A DNA stretch of 64,000 bases from Leptospira biflexa. Its GTDB lineage: Bacteria; Spirochaetota; DYNZ01. The notes beneath the pieces are model-generated. The model worked only from the letters and a program-made list of their open reading frames with translations, had not been told where the DNA came from and searched no databases. The DNA lies in assembly GCA_020720805.1 (NCBI GenBank), contig DYNZ01000001.1:1-64000 (forward strand). The letters run 5' to 3'. The stretch's first letter is position 1. Each line of letters starts with the position of its first letter. Of the stretch, positions 36,313-47,767 are shown piece after piece. The position numbers were made by a program, and so were the translations under genes.

Positions 36313-36813
36313 ATGGGCGATAGTGCACTTTCCCAAGAGGATATCGATAATCTGCTTGGCGGTGGATTTGATGATTCAGATATCAATTCACAAACAACCT
36401 TATCCAACGATACATCAGATAGTCAAGATTCCATTTTTGATGGACTTGACTCGCTCATTGGCGGTGGCACGCCAGAAACAAAGCCATCGAATCCCGCTGT
36501 ATCCAAAGGATCGGATCCCGGAAAAGCTTCATCATCAAAAAAGATTCTATCAAACATGGAAAGTCAGGGAAATCTATCCCTTTTACTCAATGTTGTCATC
36601 AATATCAATGTAGAACTGGGTAAGAAATCTCAAATGATCAAAGAAATTTTAGCGCTTGGGGAAGGATCTATCATTGAGTTGGATAAAGCTGCTGGAGATC
36701 CAGTAGATATACTTGCCAATAATCGTCATTTAGCCAAAGGCGAAGTCGTTGTTGTTGATGAGCAATTTGGGGTCAGGGTGACAGAAATGGTTGACCCATT
36801 AAAAATCGAATAA
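36313..36813 (+). CDS. fliN: Flagellar motor switch protein FliN with CheY-binding-type leader
   Basis: FliN forms the lower ring of the flagellar C-ring. The C-terminal SpoA domain is clear: [68 protein letters not shown]. Unlike short FliN, the N-terminus begins [18 protein letters not shown], the LSQxxIDxLL peptide typical of FliM and FliY that binds CheY-P, then a disordered linker of about 70 residues. No CheC-type phosphatase domain lies between, so it is not full FliY. At 166 residues it is intermediate. It stands alone, away from other flagellar genes; AAAGG precedes the ATG. Confidence 0.92.
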   Translation: MGDSALSQEDIDNLLGGGFDDSDINSQTTLSNDTSDSQDSIFDGLDSLIGGGTPETKPSNPAVSKGSDPGKASSSKKILSNMESQGNLSLLLNVVININVELGKKSQMIKEILALGEGSIIELDKAAGDPVDILANNRHLAKGEVVVVDEQFGVRVTEMVDPLKIE

Positions 36814-36823
36814 TTTCCAAGAT

Positions 36824-37618
36824 TCACCTTTTTCCTGTCCAGATGCTTTTTTCCCCATCGCTAATCATCATACCCGAAATCGACCTTCCTTCATCGTAAA
36901 TTCGTCCAGAATACTCTTGACGAAAAAAATGAGGCGCACCAACTCTTTTCATTTCCTGAGAGTTACTGACTGAACGAACAAAACTAAAATTACTACCGTT
37001 AAATTGTACATTTTTCAGCAACTCTAGTTTACCCTTCGCCCATTGAGGAAAACGAATTGTTCCTATCAGTTTTTCCTGGTATATTCCAAAGTAAATCTGA
37101 CCAGAATGCCCTTTAACATGAATCGTATAATAACCGAGATATTTTTGAGGAGGTAATGCTTTTTTGTCTCCTTGGCGCGAACTTGGCTCTATTGGGTCAG
37201 TTATTGGCTGCGGATCTACTTTGTGAATCCATGGTTTCATGGAGGCGATGGAAAGTGCCGAAATTTTCTCCTTTTTTCCAATAACTCTTGTTTGATTCGC
37301 TTTCTTTTCGTTTACACTTTTGTCACTAAGTCTTCTAACTAGGATGTTCTCTTCATCTTGTTCCAAAATTTCAGCTGCATAGAAAAAACCATCCTTATCT
37401 TGAATCATTACTTGAAGACCCTTTCCAGAGTAGCGAAAACAACAAAGAACAAAAAGCAGAACCATTCCAGAACCAAGTACAAGGAGCGCACTATAAAGAA
37501 AAATGGATTTTCTCTTTCTCAGTAAAGTTTCACTATCAGAAGCAAACGGCAATGAAAGCTGCTGCCCTCTTAACCTTTTGCTGCGTATTGGATCGATAAT
37601 CTTCCTTAGCCATTCCAC
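36824..37618 (-). CDS. Single-pass membrane protein of unknown function
   Basis: No known family is recognised. The 264-residue protein has a basic N-terminus of about 35 residues, one transmembrane helix (IFLYSALLVLGSGMVLLFVL), and a C-terminal soluble half. Near residues 155-250 it has a beta-rich part (YYTIHVKGHSGQIYFGIY, FPQWAKGKLELLKNVQFNG). It is 19 bases after the rhomboid gene on the same strand and so is likely co-transcribed with it. The topology (N-in by positive-inside) would put the C-terminal domain in the periplasm. It could be a rhomboid substrate, but nothing in the sequence shows it. Confidence 0.55.
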   Translation of the reverse strand: MEWLRKIIDPIRSKRLRGQQLSLPFASDSETLLRKRKSIFLYSALLVLGSGMVLLFVLCCFRYSGKGLQVMIQDKDGFFYAAEILEQDEENILVRRLSDKSVNEKKANQTRVIGKKEKISALSIASMKPWIHKVDPQPITDPIEPSSRQGDKKALPPQKYLGYYTIHVKGHSGQIYFGIYQEKLIGTIRFPQWAKGKLELLKNVQFNGSNFSFVRSVSNSQEMKRVGAPHFFRQEYSGRIYDEGRSISGMMISDGEKSIWTGKR

Positions 37619-37637
37619 TGGTTTTTTTTTAATCCCT

Positions 37638-38597
37638 TTATTTTTTTAAAGGATCTTCCCCTGTTGTATATCGGTGCAGGCAAACGTTAAAGTATTCACA
37701 TGATAAACAATAGGGATCAGATTGGGAAAAGTCTTCCTTTGAACAAATATTTTTATGGTTTTTCTCTGGTACAGAGTTAACAAGAAAAGCTAAAAATTTT
37801 TCTTCACTATCCAATAGCTTCTCTTTGCCTCTATCTTTTTTTTCCTTAATTATAGCTGCATTGCGAATATTTTCTTCACGAACATGTTTATCTGTTTTTT
37901 CCTTAATCTCTTCAACCTTCTTTTTCAACTCTCCGATCAATTCTCGAGCTGCGTTTGCTTTGTTTTTACTGTTGGGAAATAGGTATTGTCTCTTAAATAA
38001 AACAAAGTAAAAAAGACCGAATAATAGACCACCAAGATGACCAATGTGAGAGATATTACCGCCTGTTGCTGACAATGTCATAAAAAATTCAAAGGATCCG
38101 AAGACAATCACCGCATATTTTGCTTTCATCGGTATTACAAAAAAAAGAAGAATTTCTGCGTTGGGATAAATTAAACCAAATGCCAATAACAAAGCATAAA
38201 TCGCTCCGGATGCACCAATGGTAAGGCTTGCAGGAGCCTGAAAAATATTTAATACCAAAATAAATAAACCTGCTCCCAGGCCAGCAAAGAGGTAGTATTT
38301 TAAAAAAGTTTTTCCTCCCCACTCTTCCTCAATTGCCAGGCCAAAAATCCATAGCAGATACATGTTGAACAAAATATGTAGAAAGCTTGTCTGGCTATGC
38401 AAAAACATATAGGTAAAAATTTGCCAGATGGAATACTCGGAAATAATCCTTATCGGAATTAATCCTAAATAAGTTTCTAAATGAATCCCCCAAAGATTAC
38501 TTGAAGCAATTTGCGCTAAGAAAAATGCAATATTTATAAACAATATCTTAGCAACCCAGCTTTCTGCTAGGTTTGATGAATTTGAAGAAAAATTCAT
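37638..38597 (-). CDS. Rhomboid-family intramembrane serine protease with Cys-rich tail
   Basis: Six hydrophobic helices carry the rhomboid catalytic elements: HILFNMYLLWIFG (H-x3-N oxyanion part), the nucleophile serine in TIGASGAIYALL, and the catalytic His in SHIGHLGGLLFG. The protease domain occupies about residues 20-205. A charged coiled-coil stretch (ELKKKVEEIKEKTDKHV) follows, then a terminal Cys group: ICSKEDFSQSDPYCLSC and EYFNVCLHRY, giving C-x11-C-x2-C-x5-C, a plausible zinc or Fe-S ligand set. The total of 319 residues is longer than core rhomboids. Substrates are unknown. The downstream gene is a single-pass membrane protein. Confidence 0.9.
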   Translation of the reverse strand: MNFSSNSSNLAESWVAKILFINIAFFLAQIASSNLWGIHLETYLGLIPIRIISEYSIWQIFTYMFLHSQTSFLHILFNMYLLWIFGLAIEEEWGGKTFLKYYLFAGLGAGLFILVLNIFQAPASLTIGASGAIYALLLAFGLIYPNAEILLFFVIPMKAKYAVIVFGSFEFFMTLSATGGNISHIGHLGGLLFGLFYFVLFKRQYLFPNSKNKANAARELIGELKKKVEEIKEKTDKHVREENIRNAAIIKEKKDRGKEKLLDSEEKFLAFLVNSVPEKNHKNICSKEDFSQSDPYCLSCEYFNVCLHRYTTGEDPLKK

Positions 38598-38619
38598 ATT
38601 CGTTCCTAAATCTTCCTTG

Positions 38620-39713
38620 TTACTTATAATTCAGTATATGATTTTCCAAAATATGGAAACCAGCAGATTGAGATATTTTTTTCCTGTTTTCTGGCGATAA
38701 CTCCAGACTAACTTTTCCAAACGCACTGATATCCTTTTCAATCAACTGGATCATAGAAGGCAAGACCTCTTTTTCCAACCGACACTTTTCGGTCAAACTT
38801 ATATGAATTTGAAATTGTTTGTTTTTATTCTGACGATTTTCCTCTTGCCACATTGGATAAATTTTCTGCTTAATCATTGTGAGTATCTGTTGAGAAACAT
38901 TTAACTGATTTACAGAAAACCAATCTCCCTGCACATATAATTTATGATTGTGAAAATTAACATGTTCATCAAAAATCTTGACAATTTCATCATCAGCAAT
39001 GATCTCTTCGTTTGAAATACGAAAAAAAAGATGAACAGAATTCTCAATAGCTAAGTTAGCACTAGCAATGGGTTCTACAGCATTCGGAGATTCTTGCTTG
39101 ATTGGAGTTTTCTTTGCACTGCTGGCATTTCTGGCAGCTATGGCCACAACATCCTGAATTTTATGAATCTGCCCCTGAATCACACTATCAATAGGTCGAA
39201 AGATATAATCAAAAGTAAAATAATGTTTAGCGACTTCCGGATTATTTGCATAATGCTGAATGATAGAATTAATTTTCTCGTTATCTGTTCTCATGATTTT
39301 AAACAGATAATGGGGGGATGATTTAAAAATTTTCAGATGCTTCTCCTGGGATTCATCTCCAATCAAAACAATTTGATTGCTTTCCCTTTTCAATTCTTTG
39401 CCCTGGAGAAGAACAGCATAGGCTATTAAAAAAGTTCTTAAAAGTTTGCGTTGATCCTGATCCACAATATTCTTTGAGCCTAAATTGATTGTATAGTCCA
39501 AAACCAGAAGATCAGGTATTCCATTTTTTTTATAAACCCAGAAAACGCAGCCCGCACACCTGATGTATTTCCATGGCTTTCAATGTTCAATCGAATACTA
39601 TTGATATCGCTTAGTAAGGGCTCCTTTTCCATCTCAAGCCCATGCTGCTGCAATGAGGACTTGAAATAACGTACCAACGAGGATGCTTCAGTTATGATGA
39701 TATTTTTGCCCAT
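38620..39713 (-). pseudogene. Receiver-like protein, frame broken at an A8 run
   Basis: Two frames form one protein of about 364 residues if a -1 shift (or one extra A) happens at the eight-A run at 39524-39531. The upstream piece (from the ATG at 39713) ends normally as ...FSGFIKKMEYLIF and stops after 77 codons. The shifted reading gives FIKKNGIPDLLVLDYTINLG, where LVLDY is a receiver-type phospho-acceptor strand, and runs to the end as IVLIGDE, then a 200-residue C-terminal region with no assigned domain. The run matches A-AAA-AAA slippery sequences, so programmed frameshifting, transcriptional slippage, phase variation or a sequencing error are all possible. Otherwise the second part could start only at an internal ATG lacking a good site. 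Confidence 0.6.
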
Positions 39714-39831
39714 TTTGCCGTAAACGCTTTTGAGGTATCACATATTTGAATTGATTTTATCCACTCTCCGCCCTTGTAGTGAAAAATAAAGAACTATTTT
39801 CTAATAATGATTCATTCACCCTAAAAACTTT

Positions 39832-41919
39832 ATGGAATCCAAATTGCACTTATCAGACAAACTCTCCAAAATTACAGGAATTGGCTCTAAGAAAGAGTCT
39901 GTTTTTAGCAAACATGGCATTGAATCCATTCAGGATTTAATCCTATTTTTCCCAAGAACTTATTTAGATCTTTCAAAAAAAATAAAAATTGCAGAAATCC
40001 AAGATAGCGAATGGATCACTATTGTCGCTGAAATTTTAAGGAGTTCTATTATTGGAAACTATCGCAACAAGCGTAGATTGGTCGTGGAATTATGGGACGG
40101 TACCCAGATTGCTCTCGCAGTTTTTTTTCATAACATCGATTTTTTTGTGAAAAAACTAATCAGCGGAAAAACGTTTATTATATCCGGCAAGCCGTCCATG
40201 TTTCAGAAACGGTGGCAATTTATCCATCCAGAAATGGAAATATTAGAGGAAGGCAAGGGCACGCCCCTTCATACCGGTCGTATAGTTCCTATATACTCTT
40301 TATCTGAAGAGATGAGGCTTTCTGGAATCAGTAGCAGATTTATCCGTCAAGCAATCGCCAATATCTATTCTACAGGGTGCCTAATTCCAGATCCCTTTTA
40401 CGAAGAGATCAGTAAAAAAAATAACTTCCTACATATAAGCGATGCCATACAGCAACTACATTTTCCCGAACATTTTGACGCAATTCAAAAAGCTGAAAGA
40501 ACGATAGCATTTTATGAATTTCTCGCTATGAATATAAGACTTGAAAAGCATAAAGAAAAAAGAAAAGCAAATGGGAAAACGCGCGATTACGGCAGAGGTT
40601 TGCAAGCGTCGCAAGCCTTTATCCAATCGCTACCTTTTCCCCTAACTGCTTCCCAGGAGAAAGTTATCTCTGAAATTCAACAAGATTTAATAAATAACGC
40701 ACCTATGCTGCGACTATTGGAGGGAGACGTTGGATCAGGAAAAACTGTCGTCGCCCTTGCTGCAATGATCTTGGTTGCTGAGTCTGGATACCAGGCTGCC
40801 CTTTTAGCGCCTACAGAAATTCTCGCCCGTCAACACTTCAAGACCTTTTTACAATTATACGGTGATCATTTCCTTTCTGTGACTTTACTAATTGGCGGAC
40901 ACCAGCAGGACAAGGAAAAACATAAGCAAGATATTCAACTAGGTATTTCAAAAATCATCATCGGTACCCATTCTCTACTGGAGAAAGACATTTCATTTCA
41001 GGAACTAGGCTTGATAGTCATTGACGAACAGCACCGCTTCGGCGTAGAGCAGCGACATACAATCATAAACAAAGGAATCCACACGGATTGCCTGCTAATG
41101 ACAGCCACGCCTATTCCGCGCTCTTTATCTCTCTCCTTATTTGGCGAAATGGAACTATCTATTTTAAATGAAAAACCGATCAATAGACCAACAGTACAAA
41201 CGCTCCTTTTTTCGAAAGCTAAAAGCCAGGGGGTTTTTAACTCCATTCACAAATATCTCGGCTTGGGCCAGCAGGTTTTTTGGATTTATCCCATTATTGA
41301 AGAGTCGGAAACTATCGATTTGGATTCTGCCATGAAAGGTTATGAAAACCTAAGAGGGGAAATATTTCCTGATACAAAAATTTGTCTACTGCATGGCCGT
41401 TTGTCTGCCCTAGAAAAGGAATCTGTAATGCAATCCTTTTTAAATGGGTATTGCCAGATTCTTGTAAGCACAACAGTTATTGAAGTAGGCGTAGATATTG
41501 CCAATGCTTCCATTATCGTAATCGAGCATCCAGAGAGGTTTGGATTAGCACAACTGCACCAGCTACGCGGTCGGGTTGGCAGGGGCAACTCTGCAGCATT
41601 CTGCATTCTTCTTTTACCCGAAAACTTGAACCCTCTGACCAAAATCCGACTTGAAGAATTCGCAAAATCCAATGATGGCTTCCTGATAGCAGAAATGGAT
41701 TTACGATTGCGTGGTCCCGGTGATTTTTTTGGAACTCGTCAGCACGGACTGCCCAATTTCCGAAAAGCAAATATAGTAACTCATGGCAAAGAACTTCTTT
41801 TATCCAAAGAAATTGCTCAATCAATGGATATAAAAAACGATCGACGATTTGACAATTGGTTGTTTTTCGAGAAAACCCTGACTCCAAATCAAAATATTCC
41901 CGGAGAAATGATTCATTAA
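39832..41919 (+). CDS. recG: ATP-dependent DNA helicase RecG
   Basis: RecG remodels stalled replication forks and Holliday junctions. An N-terminal OB (wedge) domain (ITGIGSKKESVFSKHGI, then PRTYLDLSKK) is followed by the helicase core: RLLEGDVGSGKTVVALAAM (Walker A), APTEILARQH, IDEQHRFGVEQR (DEQH box), LMTATPIPRSLSLSLFG, and STTVIEVGVDIANASIIVIE. The last part GRVGRGNSAAFC and DLRLRGPGDFFGTRQHG is RecG-specific. The 695-residue length is normal. It precedes the parS palindrome on the + strand. No clear Shine-Dalgarno was found at the ATG. Confidence 0.98.
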   Translation: MESKLHLSDKLSKITGIGSKKESVFSKHGIESIQDLILFFPRTYLDLSKKIKIAEIQDSEWITIVAEILRSSIIGNYRNKRRLVVELWDGTQIALAVFFHNIDFFVKKLISGKTFIISGKPSMFQKRWQFIHPEMEILEEGKGTPLHTGRIVPIYSLSEEMRLSGISSRFIRQAIANIYSTGCLIPDPFYEEISKKNNFLHISDAIQQLHFPEHFDAIQKAERTIAFYEFLAMNIRLEKHKEKRKANGKTRDYGRGLQASQAFIQSLPFPLTASQEKVISEIQQDLINNAPMLRLLEGDVGSGKTVVALAAMILVAESGYQAALLAPTEILARQHFKTFLQLYGDHFLSVTLLIGGHQQDKEKHKQDIQLGISKIIIGTHSLLEKDISFQELGLIVIDEQHRFGVEQRHTIINKGIHTDCLLMTATPIPRSLSLSLFGEMELSILNEKPINRPTVQTLLFSKAKSQGVFNSIHKYLGLGQQVFWIYPIIEESETIDLDSAMKGYENLRGEIFPDTKICLLHGRLSALEKESVMQSFLNGYCQILVSTTVIEVGVDIANASIIVIEHPERFGLAQLHQLRGRVGRGNSAAFCILLLPENLNPLTKIRLEEFAKSNDGFLIAEMDLRLRGPGDFFGTRQHGLPNFRKANIVTHGKELLLSKEIAQSMDIKNDRRFDNWLFFEKTLTPNQNIPGEMIH

Positions 41920-41972
41920 TGTTTCAATTTTTTCCTTTTTTTGGTATTATTGAAAATAGAATAAATAAGATA

Positions 41973-42012
41973 ATTCGGATTAGATGTTTCACGTGAAACA
42001 TCTAATCCGAAT
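41973..42012. promoter_or_regulatory. parS chromosome-partitioning site in a 40-bp perfect palindrome
   Basis: The core TGTTTCACGTGAAACA (41985-42000) matches the ParB-binding consensus at all symmetric positions. The symmetry continues 12 bases on each side through ATTCGGATTAGA and its exact complement, giving a 40-bp perfect inverted repeat. Its place between recG and the phosphatase gene, about 6 kb from the dnaA-dnaN origin candidate, fits origin-proximal parS. parA and parB are not in the window. Confidence 0.9.
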
Positions 42013-42027
42013 CTATACAAAGGTTAC

Positions 42028-42684
42028 ATGACAACAACCCCAAAATACATAGCTATCGGTGATATACATGGACATATTCGAAAACTCGATAATCTTCTCC
42101 AGTTAATTAAACCAAAATTAACCCCTAAAGATACGTTACTATTCTTAGGTGATTACATTGACAGGGGGCCGGCCAGCAAAGAGGTCATTGATAGATTATT
42201 GCAGGTACAAAAAGAACGACCCAACACTGTATTTCTTAAAGGGAACCATGAAGACATGCTGTTGGACTACCTGTCTCTCGGGGGAAAAAACGGAGGTTCG
42301 TTTGTTTTTAACGGTGGGGCAGAAACCCTTCGCTCCTATGGGGGACGGAACCAAATTCCCTATGATCATATCCTTTTTTTTCAAAAATTACAACATTTCT
42401 TTGTTTGTCCAGAATATCCATACATTTTTGCCCATGCGGGTATTCGACCAGGTATACCTTTAGACACATCTGCGAAAGAAGATCTACTCTGGATACGGGA
42501 AGACTTTCTCTCCTTTCAGGGCAAATTTCCCGAAGGCAGAATTGTAGTGTATGGCCATACACCATATAGGTCAGGCACTGTCTCTCGACAAAAAAATAAA
42601 ATCGGCATTGATACTGGCGCTGGGTATACTGGCCCTTTGACTGCTATTATATTACCAGAAGAGGAAATAATTCAGGCCTATTAA
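42028..42684 (+). CDS. PPP-family metallophosphatase (bis(5'-nucleosyl)tetraphosphatase/Ser-Thr phosphatase-like)
   Basis: Metal-binding motifs are in order: AIGDIHGHIRKL (GDxHG), FLGDYIDRGPAS (GDxxDRG), FLKGNHEDML (GNHE), FAHAGIRPG and VYGHTPYRS, then GIDTGAGYTG. The length of 218 residues matches PrpA/PrpB or short ApaH-like enzymes. The substrate may be phosphoproteins or dinucleoside polyphosphates; the GIDTGAGY motif favours protein phosphatase-type PPP members over classic ApaH. It begins only 15 bases after the parS palindrome, so its promoter may overlap ParB binding. The convergent gyrB ends 15 bases downstream. Confidence 0.9.
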   Translation: MTTTPKYIAIGDIHGHIRKLDNLLQLIKPKLTPKDTLLFLGDYIDRGPASKEVIDRLLQVQKERPNTVFLKGNHEDMLLDYLSLGGKNGGSFVFNGGAETLRSYGGRNQIPYDHILFFQKLQHFFVCPEYPYIFAHAGIRPGIPLDTSAKEDLLWIREDFLSFQGKFPEGRIVVYGHTPYRSGTVSRQKNKIGIDTGAGYTGPLTAIILPEEEIIQAY

Positions 42685-42699
42685 TTTTCCCTACTATAG

Positions 42700-44890
<2,191 letters not shown>

Positions 44891-44975
44891 AAAATAAAGA
44901 AGTAGCGGTCTAATAAAAATAGTCTCTCCACAAAATAATAATCAATAGAAATGCACAACTTTAAATTAAAGGTAT

Positions 44976-45470
44976 CTACTCTTTAATATGAGATGCTATT
45001 GTGAATAGTGCCTTTTGCAACTTTTCATCTTTAATTGATAGCAACAGCTTTTGTATCTCTTCTGAGACAGGATTTGGCTCTGAGGAATAAAGGGTCTGTT
45101 GTGGCGTAGAAGTCATCTCATTTGTTAGTGGATGATGCAATTGTTCTCGTTCTAATAATAATTTTTGGAGGAGATCTGAGTTCACAAAAAATTGTATTTT
45201 TGAAACGTGAATACCTAAAGGATTAATTTTTTTTTGAATAGAGGAAAGGATCTCAGCTTTTTGAAAATTTATCTCAGTTGACCAGGTGCTATCCTGAGCT
45301 ACGATACGCAAAACCAATTCCTTACTTTTCTCAAAAAGATAAGGTGCCGTATGCATCGAAAAAGGAGGAACTAATATTTGACTCCAAATCGAATTTAAAT
45401 ATTGAAGCGTTAGTTTATCTAATTTCTTTGATGGTAGAAATTGTATAAGCTGATTTGGTACTGTTTTCAT
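44976..45470 (-). CDS. DciA-like (DUF721) replication helicase-loading protein
   Basis: The N-terminal region YLNSIWSQILVPPFSMHTAP and ELVLRIVAQDSTWSTEINFQ follow the DUF721/DciA KH-like core (W-x-x-I-L and v-x-s-x-x-W-x-x-E-L patterns). It then extends in a variable Gln/Ser-rich part to 164 residues. DciA helps load the DnaB helicase in bacteria lacking DnaC. The position next to recF in the dnaA-dnaN-recF-gyrB cluster is characteristic. It starts with a 4-base overlap with the recF stop. The degree of divergence leaves some doubt. Confidence 0.75.
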   Translation of the reverse strand: MKTVPNQLIQFLPSKKLDKLTLQYLNSIWSQILVPPFSMHTAPYLFEKSKELVLRIVAQDSTWSTEINFQKAEILSSIQKKINPLGIHVSKIQFFVNSDLLQKLLLEREQLHHPLTNEMTSTPQQTLYSSEPNPVSEEIQKLLLSIKDEKLQKALFTIASHIKE

Positions 45471-46624
45471 ACTTCGATTACTTGATTTGCCTGAGATCCT
45501 TGTAAAATTTTCCTAACTTCAAATAGGTCAACCTGATGATTCATACTTTTCCAGGATCCTTGGATATTTTCAAAATGAGTCGTAGTAATGAGACACTGCC
45601 CTTTATTGCGTAAAATTTCAAAGAAAAAATCCTTTCTATAAGCATCTAACTCAGTTAATACGTCATCAATAAGCAAAATCGGTTCTTCGTTTCGATTATT
45701 TCGTAAAAAGGAATACTCGGATAACTTTAAACATAGAACCATTGTTCGCTTTTGTCCCTGTGATGTGCTAAATTGAGCCGGCTTTTGATTTAAAAAAAGG
45801 GCGTAATCATCTTTATGCGGACCAAATTGAGTATTCCCATTTCGAATATCAATTTCGAAATTTTGCTCTAAGATAGATAAAAACATATCTTTGCATTGAT
45901 TTTCATTATCAATATCACAATTGGATAACAACCAATTCGAAATATATTTTATGGTAACGCTTTCATTTTGTAAGGATATCGCATTATAAAAGTCTCTAAA
46001 ATAATCGATAATCTTATCAACGAAGACAAATCTGGCCTTAATAAGCTGATAAGCTGACTCTGCCAGCAATCTATCCCAGACATGCAAACTGTTTTTATCT
46101 TTATGATTTGCAAAATTTTTTAATAGTGCATTTCTCTGCTTTAAAGTGTGGTTAAAGGAGATTAAAGAATTTAAATAGGAATGATTTGAAGATTTTGAAA
46201 GAATATTATCTACAAACTTTCTTCTCAAAGCTGGGGTTCCATCAATGAGTTGTAAATCTCCAGGAGAAAAAACAACCCCTAGAAATGACCCATAAAAATC
46301 TTTTACTTTTTCTATTTCATTTTGATCAAAAGTTAATTTTTTTCCAAATTGCAAAGAAAATCCCACTGATATTTTATGACTATCACTCATATTATCTACA
46401 ATTTCAGATTGTATAAAATAAGAATCCGCTCCTTCCTTAACCAATCCCGAATTTCTGGCACCACGAAAGGATTTCGTGGTTGCTAGCAGATAAATCGCCT
46501 CCAGAATATTTGTTTTACCTGATCCATTTTGACCTGAAAAAACAATAAATGGGTTGGCACTAAAATGAAGATCTAAAGATTGATAGGATCTAAAATTTTT
46601 TAATTGCAATCTATTGATTTTCAT
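45467..46624 (-). CDS. recF: DNA replication and repair protein RecF
   Basis: RecF binds ATP and gapped DNA and promotes RecA loading. The N-terminal LKNFRSYQSLDLHF and Walker A FSGQNGSGKTNILEAIYLL are clear; the signature region LSTSQGQKRTMVLCLKLSE is represented by TSQGQKRTMVLCLKL, and Walker B by EEPILLIDDVLTELD. At 385 residues it is normal. It follows dnaN by 24 bases and overlaps dciA by 4. GTP-like and DNA binding regions cannot be separated by eye. Confidence 0.97.
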   Translation of the reverse strand: MKINRLQLKNFRSYQSLDLHFSANPFIVFSGQNGSGKTNILEAIYLLATTKSFRGARNSGLVKEGADSYFIQSEIVDNMSDSHKISVGFSLQFGKKLTFDQNEIEKVKDFYGSFLGVVFSPGDLQLIDGTPALRRKFVDNILSKSSNHSYLNSLISFNHTLKQRNALLKNFANHKDKNSLHVWDRLLAESAYQLIKARFVFVDKIIDYFRDFYNAISLQNESVTIKYISNWLLSNCDIDNENQCKDMFLSILEQNFEIDIRNGNTQFGPHKDDYALFLNQKPAQFSTSQGQKRTMVLCLKLSEYSFLRNNRNEEPILLIDDVLTELDAYRKDFFFEILRNKGQCLITTTHFENIQGSWKSMNHQVDLFEVRKILQGSQANQVIEV

Positions 46625-46648
46625 TCACAATTAAAAAAAATATTAGAA

Positions 46649-47767
46649 TCAATTTATTTTTAATGGCATGATGACGCAAAGATAATTTTGATTTTCCGTT
46701 CCTTGAATAATTGTTGGCATTTCCGAATCAGAAAATTTAAAATAAATTTCATCATCATCCACCTCTTTTAGTACATCTAAAATATATGTACTATTAAATC
46801 CAATGGATATTTTATCTCCAGAATAATTTATTTCAATTTCCTCGTGCGCATCTCCTAAATCCTGAGTGTGAGCTTCAATGGTTAATATGGAAACACCAAA
46901 AACCAATTTAATGAGATGAGATGTTTCATTTGCCATTAAAGATACACGTTTTACAGCCTCCTCAAACAATCCTCTTTGAATTATAGCCGATTGCCTCGGC
47001 GATGAAGGTATCACTTTTTCATAATCTGGAAATTTTCCTTGAATCAAGCGACATGACATTTCAATTTCACTTATTTTTAAAAAAAGTTGATTATTTGAAA
47101 AATTAAATAAAACCTCTCCCTGTTGTGTTAATATTTTTTGCAATTCAGATATTGCCTTACTCGGAATAATCATTCCTTCAGAAATCACTATTGGATTTAA
47201 TAATTCGGTTTCAGCGAAGGCCAATCGGCGTCCATCGGTAGCAACAAACCTTAATTTTGATTGCTTGGTTTCTACAAATATTCCATTAAAAACATATCGT
47301 GTTTCATCATTTGCGACAGCGAAATATGTTTTCTGGATTAATGATTTCATCATTTGCTGCTCTAAAGAAAAAAGTTCCATCTTGGGAATCTGGACAATAT
47401 AAGGAAAATCCTTTGCTGCTGCTCCCATAATGGTAAATTTTACTTTATTAACTTCTGAAGTAATTGAAATTTTATAATTAGCATCACTTTGAAATAATAT
47501 TCCACCACTTCGCATGGATCGAATCATGCTTGAAAATTTTTTAGCAGGAATAGTAATTGAACCTGGCTCGTCTATTTGCGCTGATATTTTTGCTTTTACT
47601 CCAATTTCCAAATCGGATGCAGTAAGGTACAATTCATCTTTATCTGCTTCCAATAGTAAATTTGATAAAATTGATAATGTATTTCTATTCGAAACAATTC
47701 CTTCAACCGCCGAAATTGCCTTTTGTAAATCATCTTTTTCTATTTTGATTTTCATAGATTTATCCAT
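46649..47767 (-). CDS. dnaN: DNA polymerase III beta sliding clamp
   Basis: The clamp has three repeated domains, of which the first (KDDLQKAISAVEGIVSNRN), second (SLIQKTYFAVANDETRYVFNGIFVE) and third (SSPRQSAIIQRGLFEEAVKRV) begin with family motifs. The C-terminus ends ENQNYLCVIMPLKIN, the typical MPMRL-like end. At 372 residues it is full length. The start may be four codons later at MKIKIEKD, which has GGAT ahead and matches the usual MKF start; both are possible. It is separated from dnaA by the likely origin. Confidence 0.97.
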   Translation of the reverse strand: MDKSMKIKIEKDDLQKAISAVEGIVSNRNTLSILSNLLLEADKDELYLTASDLEIGVKAKISAQIDEPGSITIPAKKFSSMIRSMRSGGILFQSDANYKISITSEVNKVKFTIMGAAAKDFPYIVQIPKMELFSLEQQMMKSLIQKTYFAVANDETRYVFNGIFVETKQSKLRFVATDGRRLAFAETELLNPIVISEGMIIPSKAISELQKILTQQGEVLFNFSNNQLFLKISEIEMSCRLIQGKFPDYEKVIPSSPRQSAIIQRGLFEEAVKRVSLMANETSHLIKLVFGVSILTIEAHTQDLGDAHEEIEINYSGDKISIGFNSTYILDVLKEVDDDEIYFKFSDSEMPTIIQGTENQNYLCVIMPLKIN

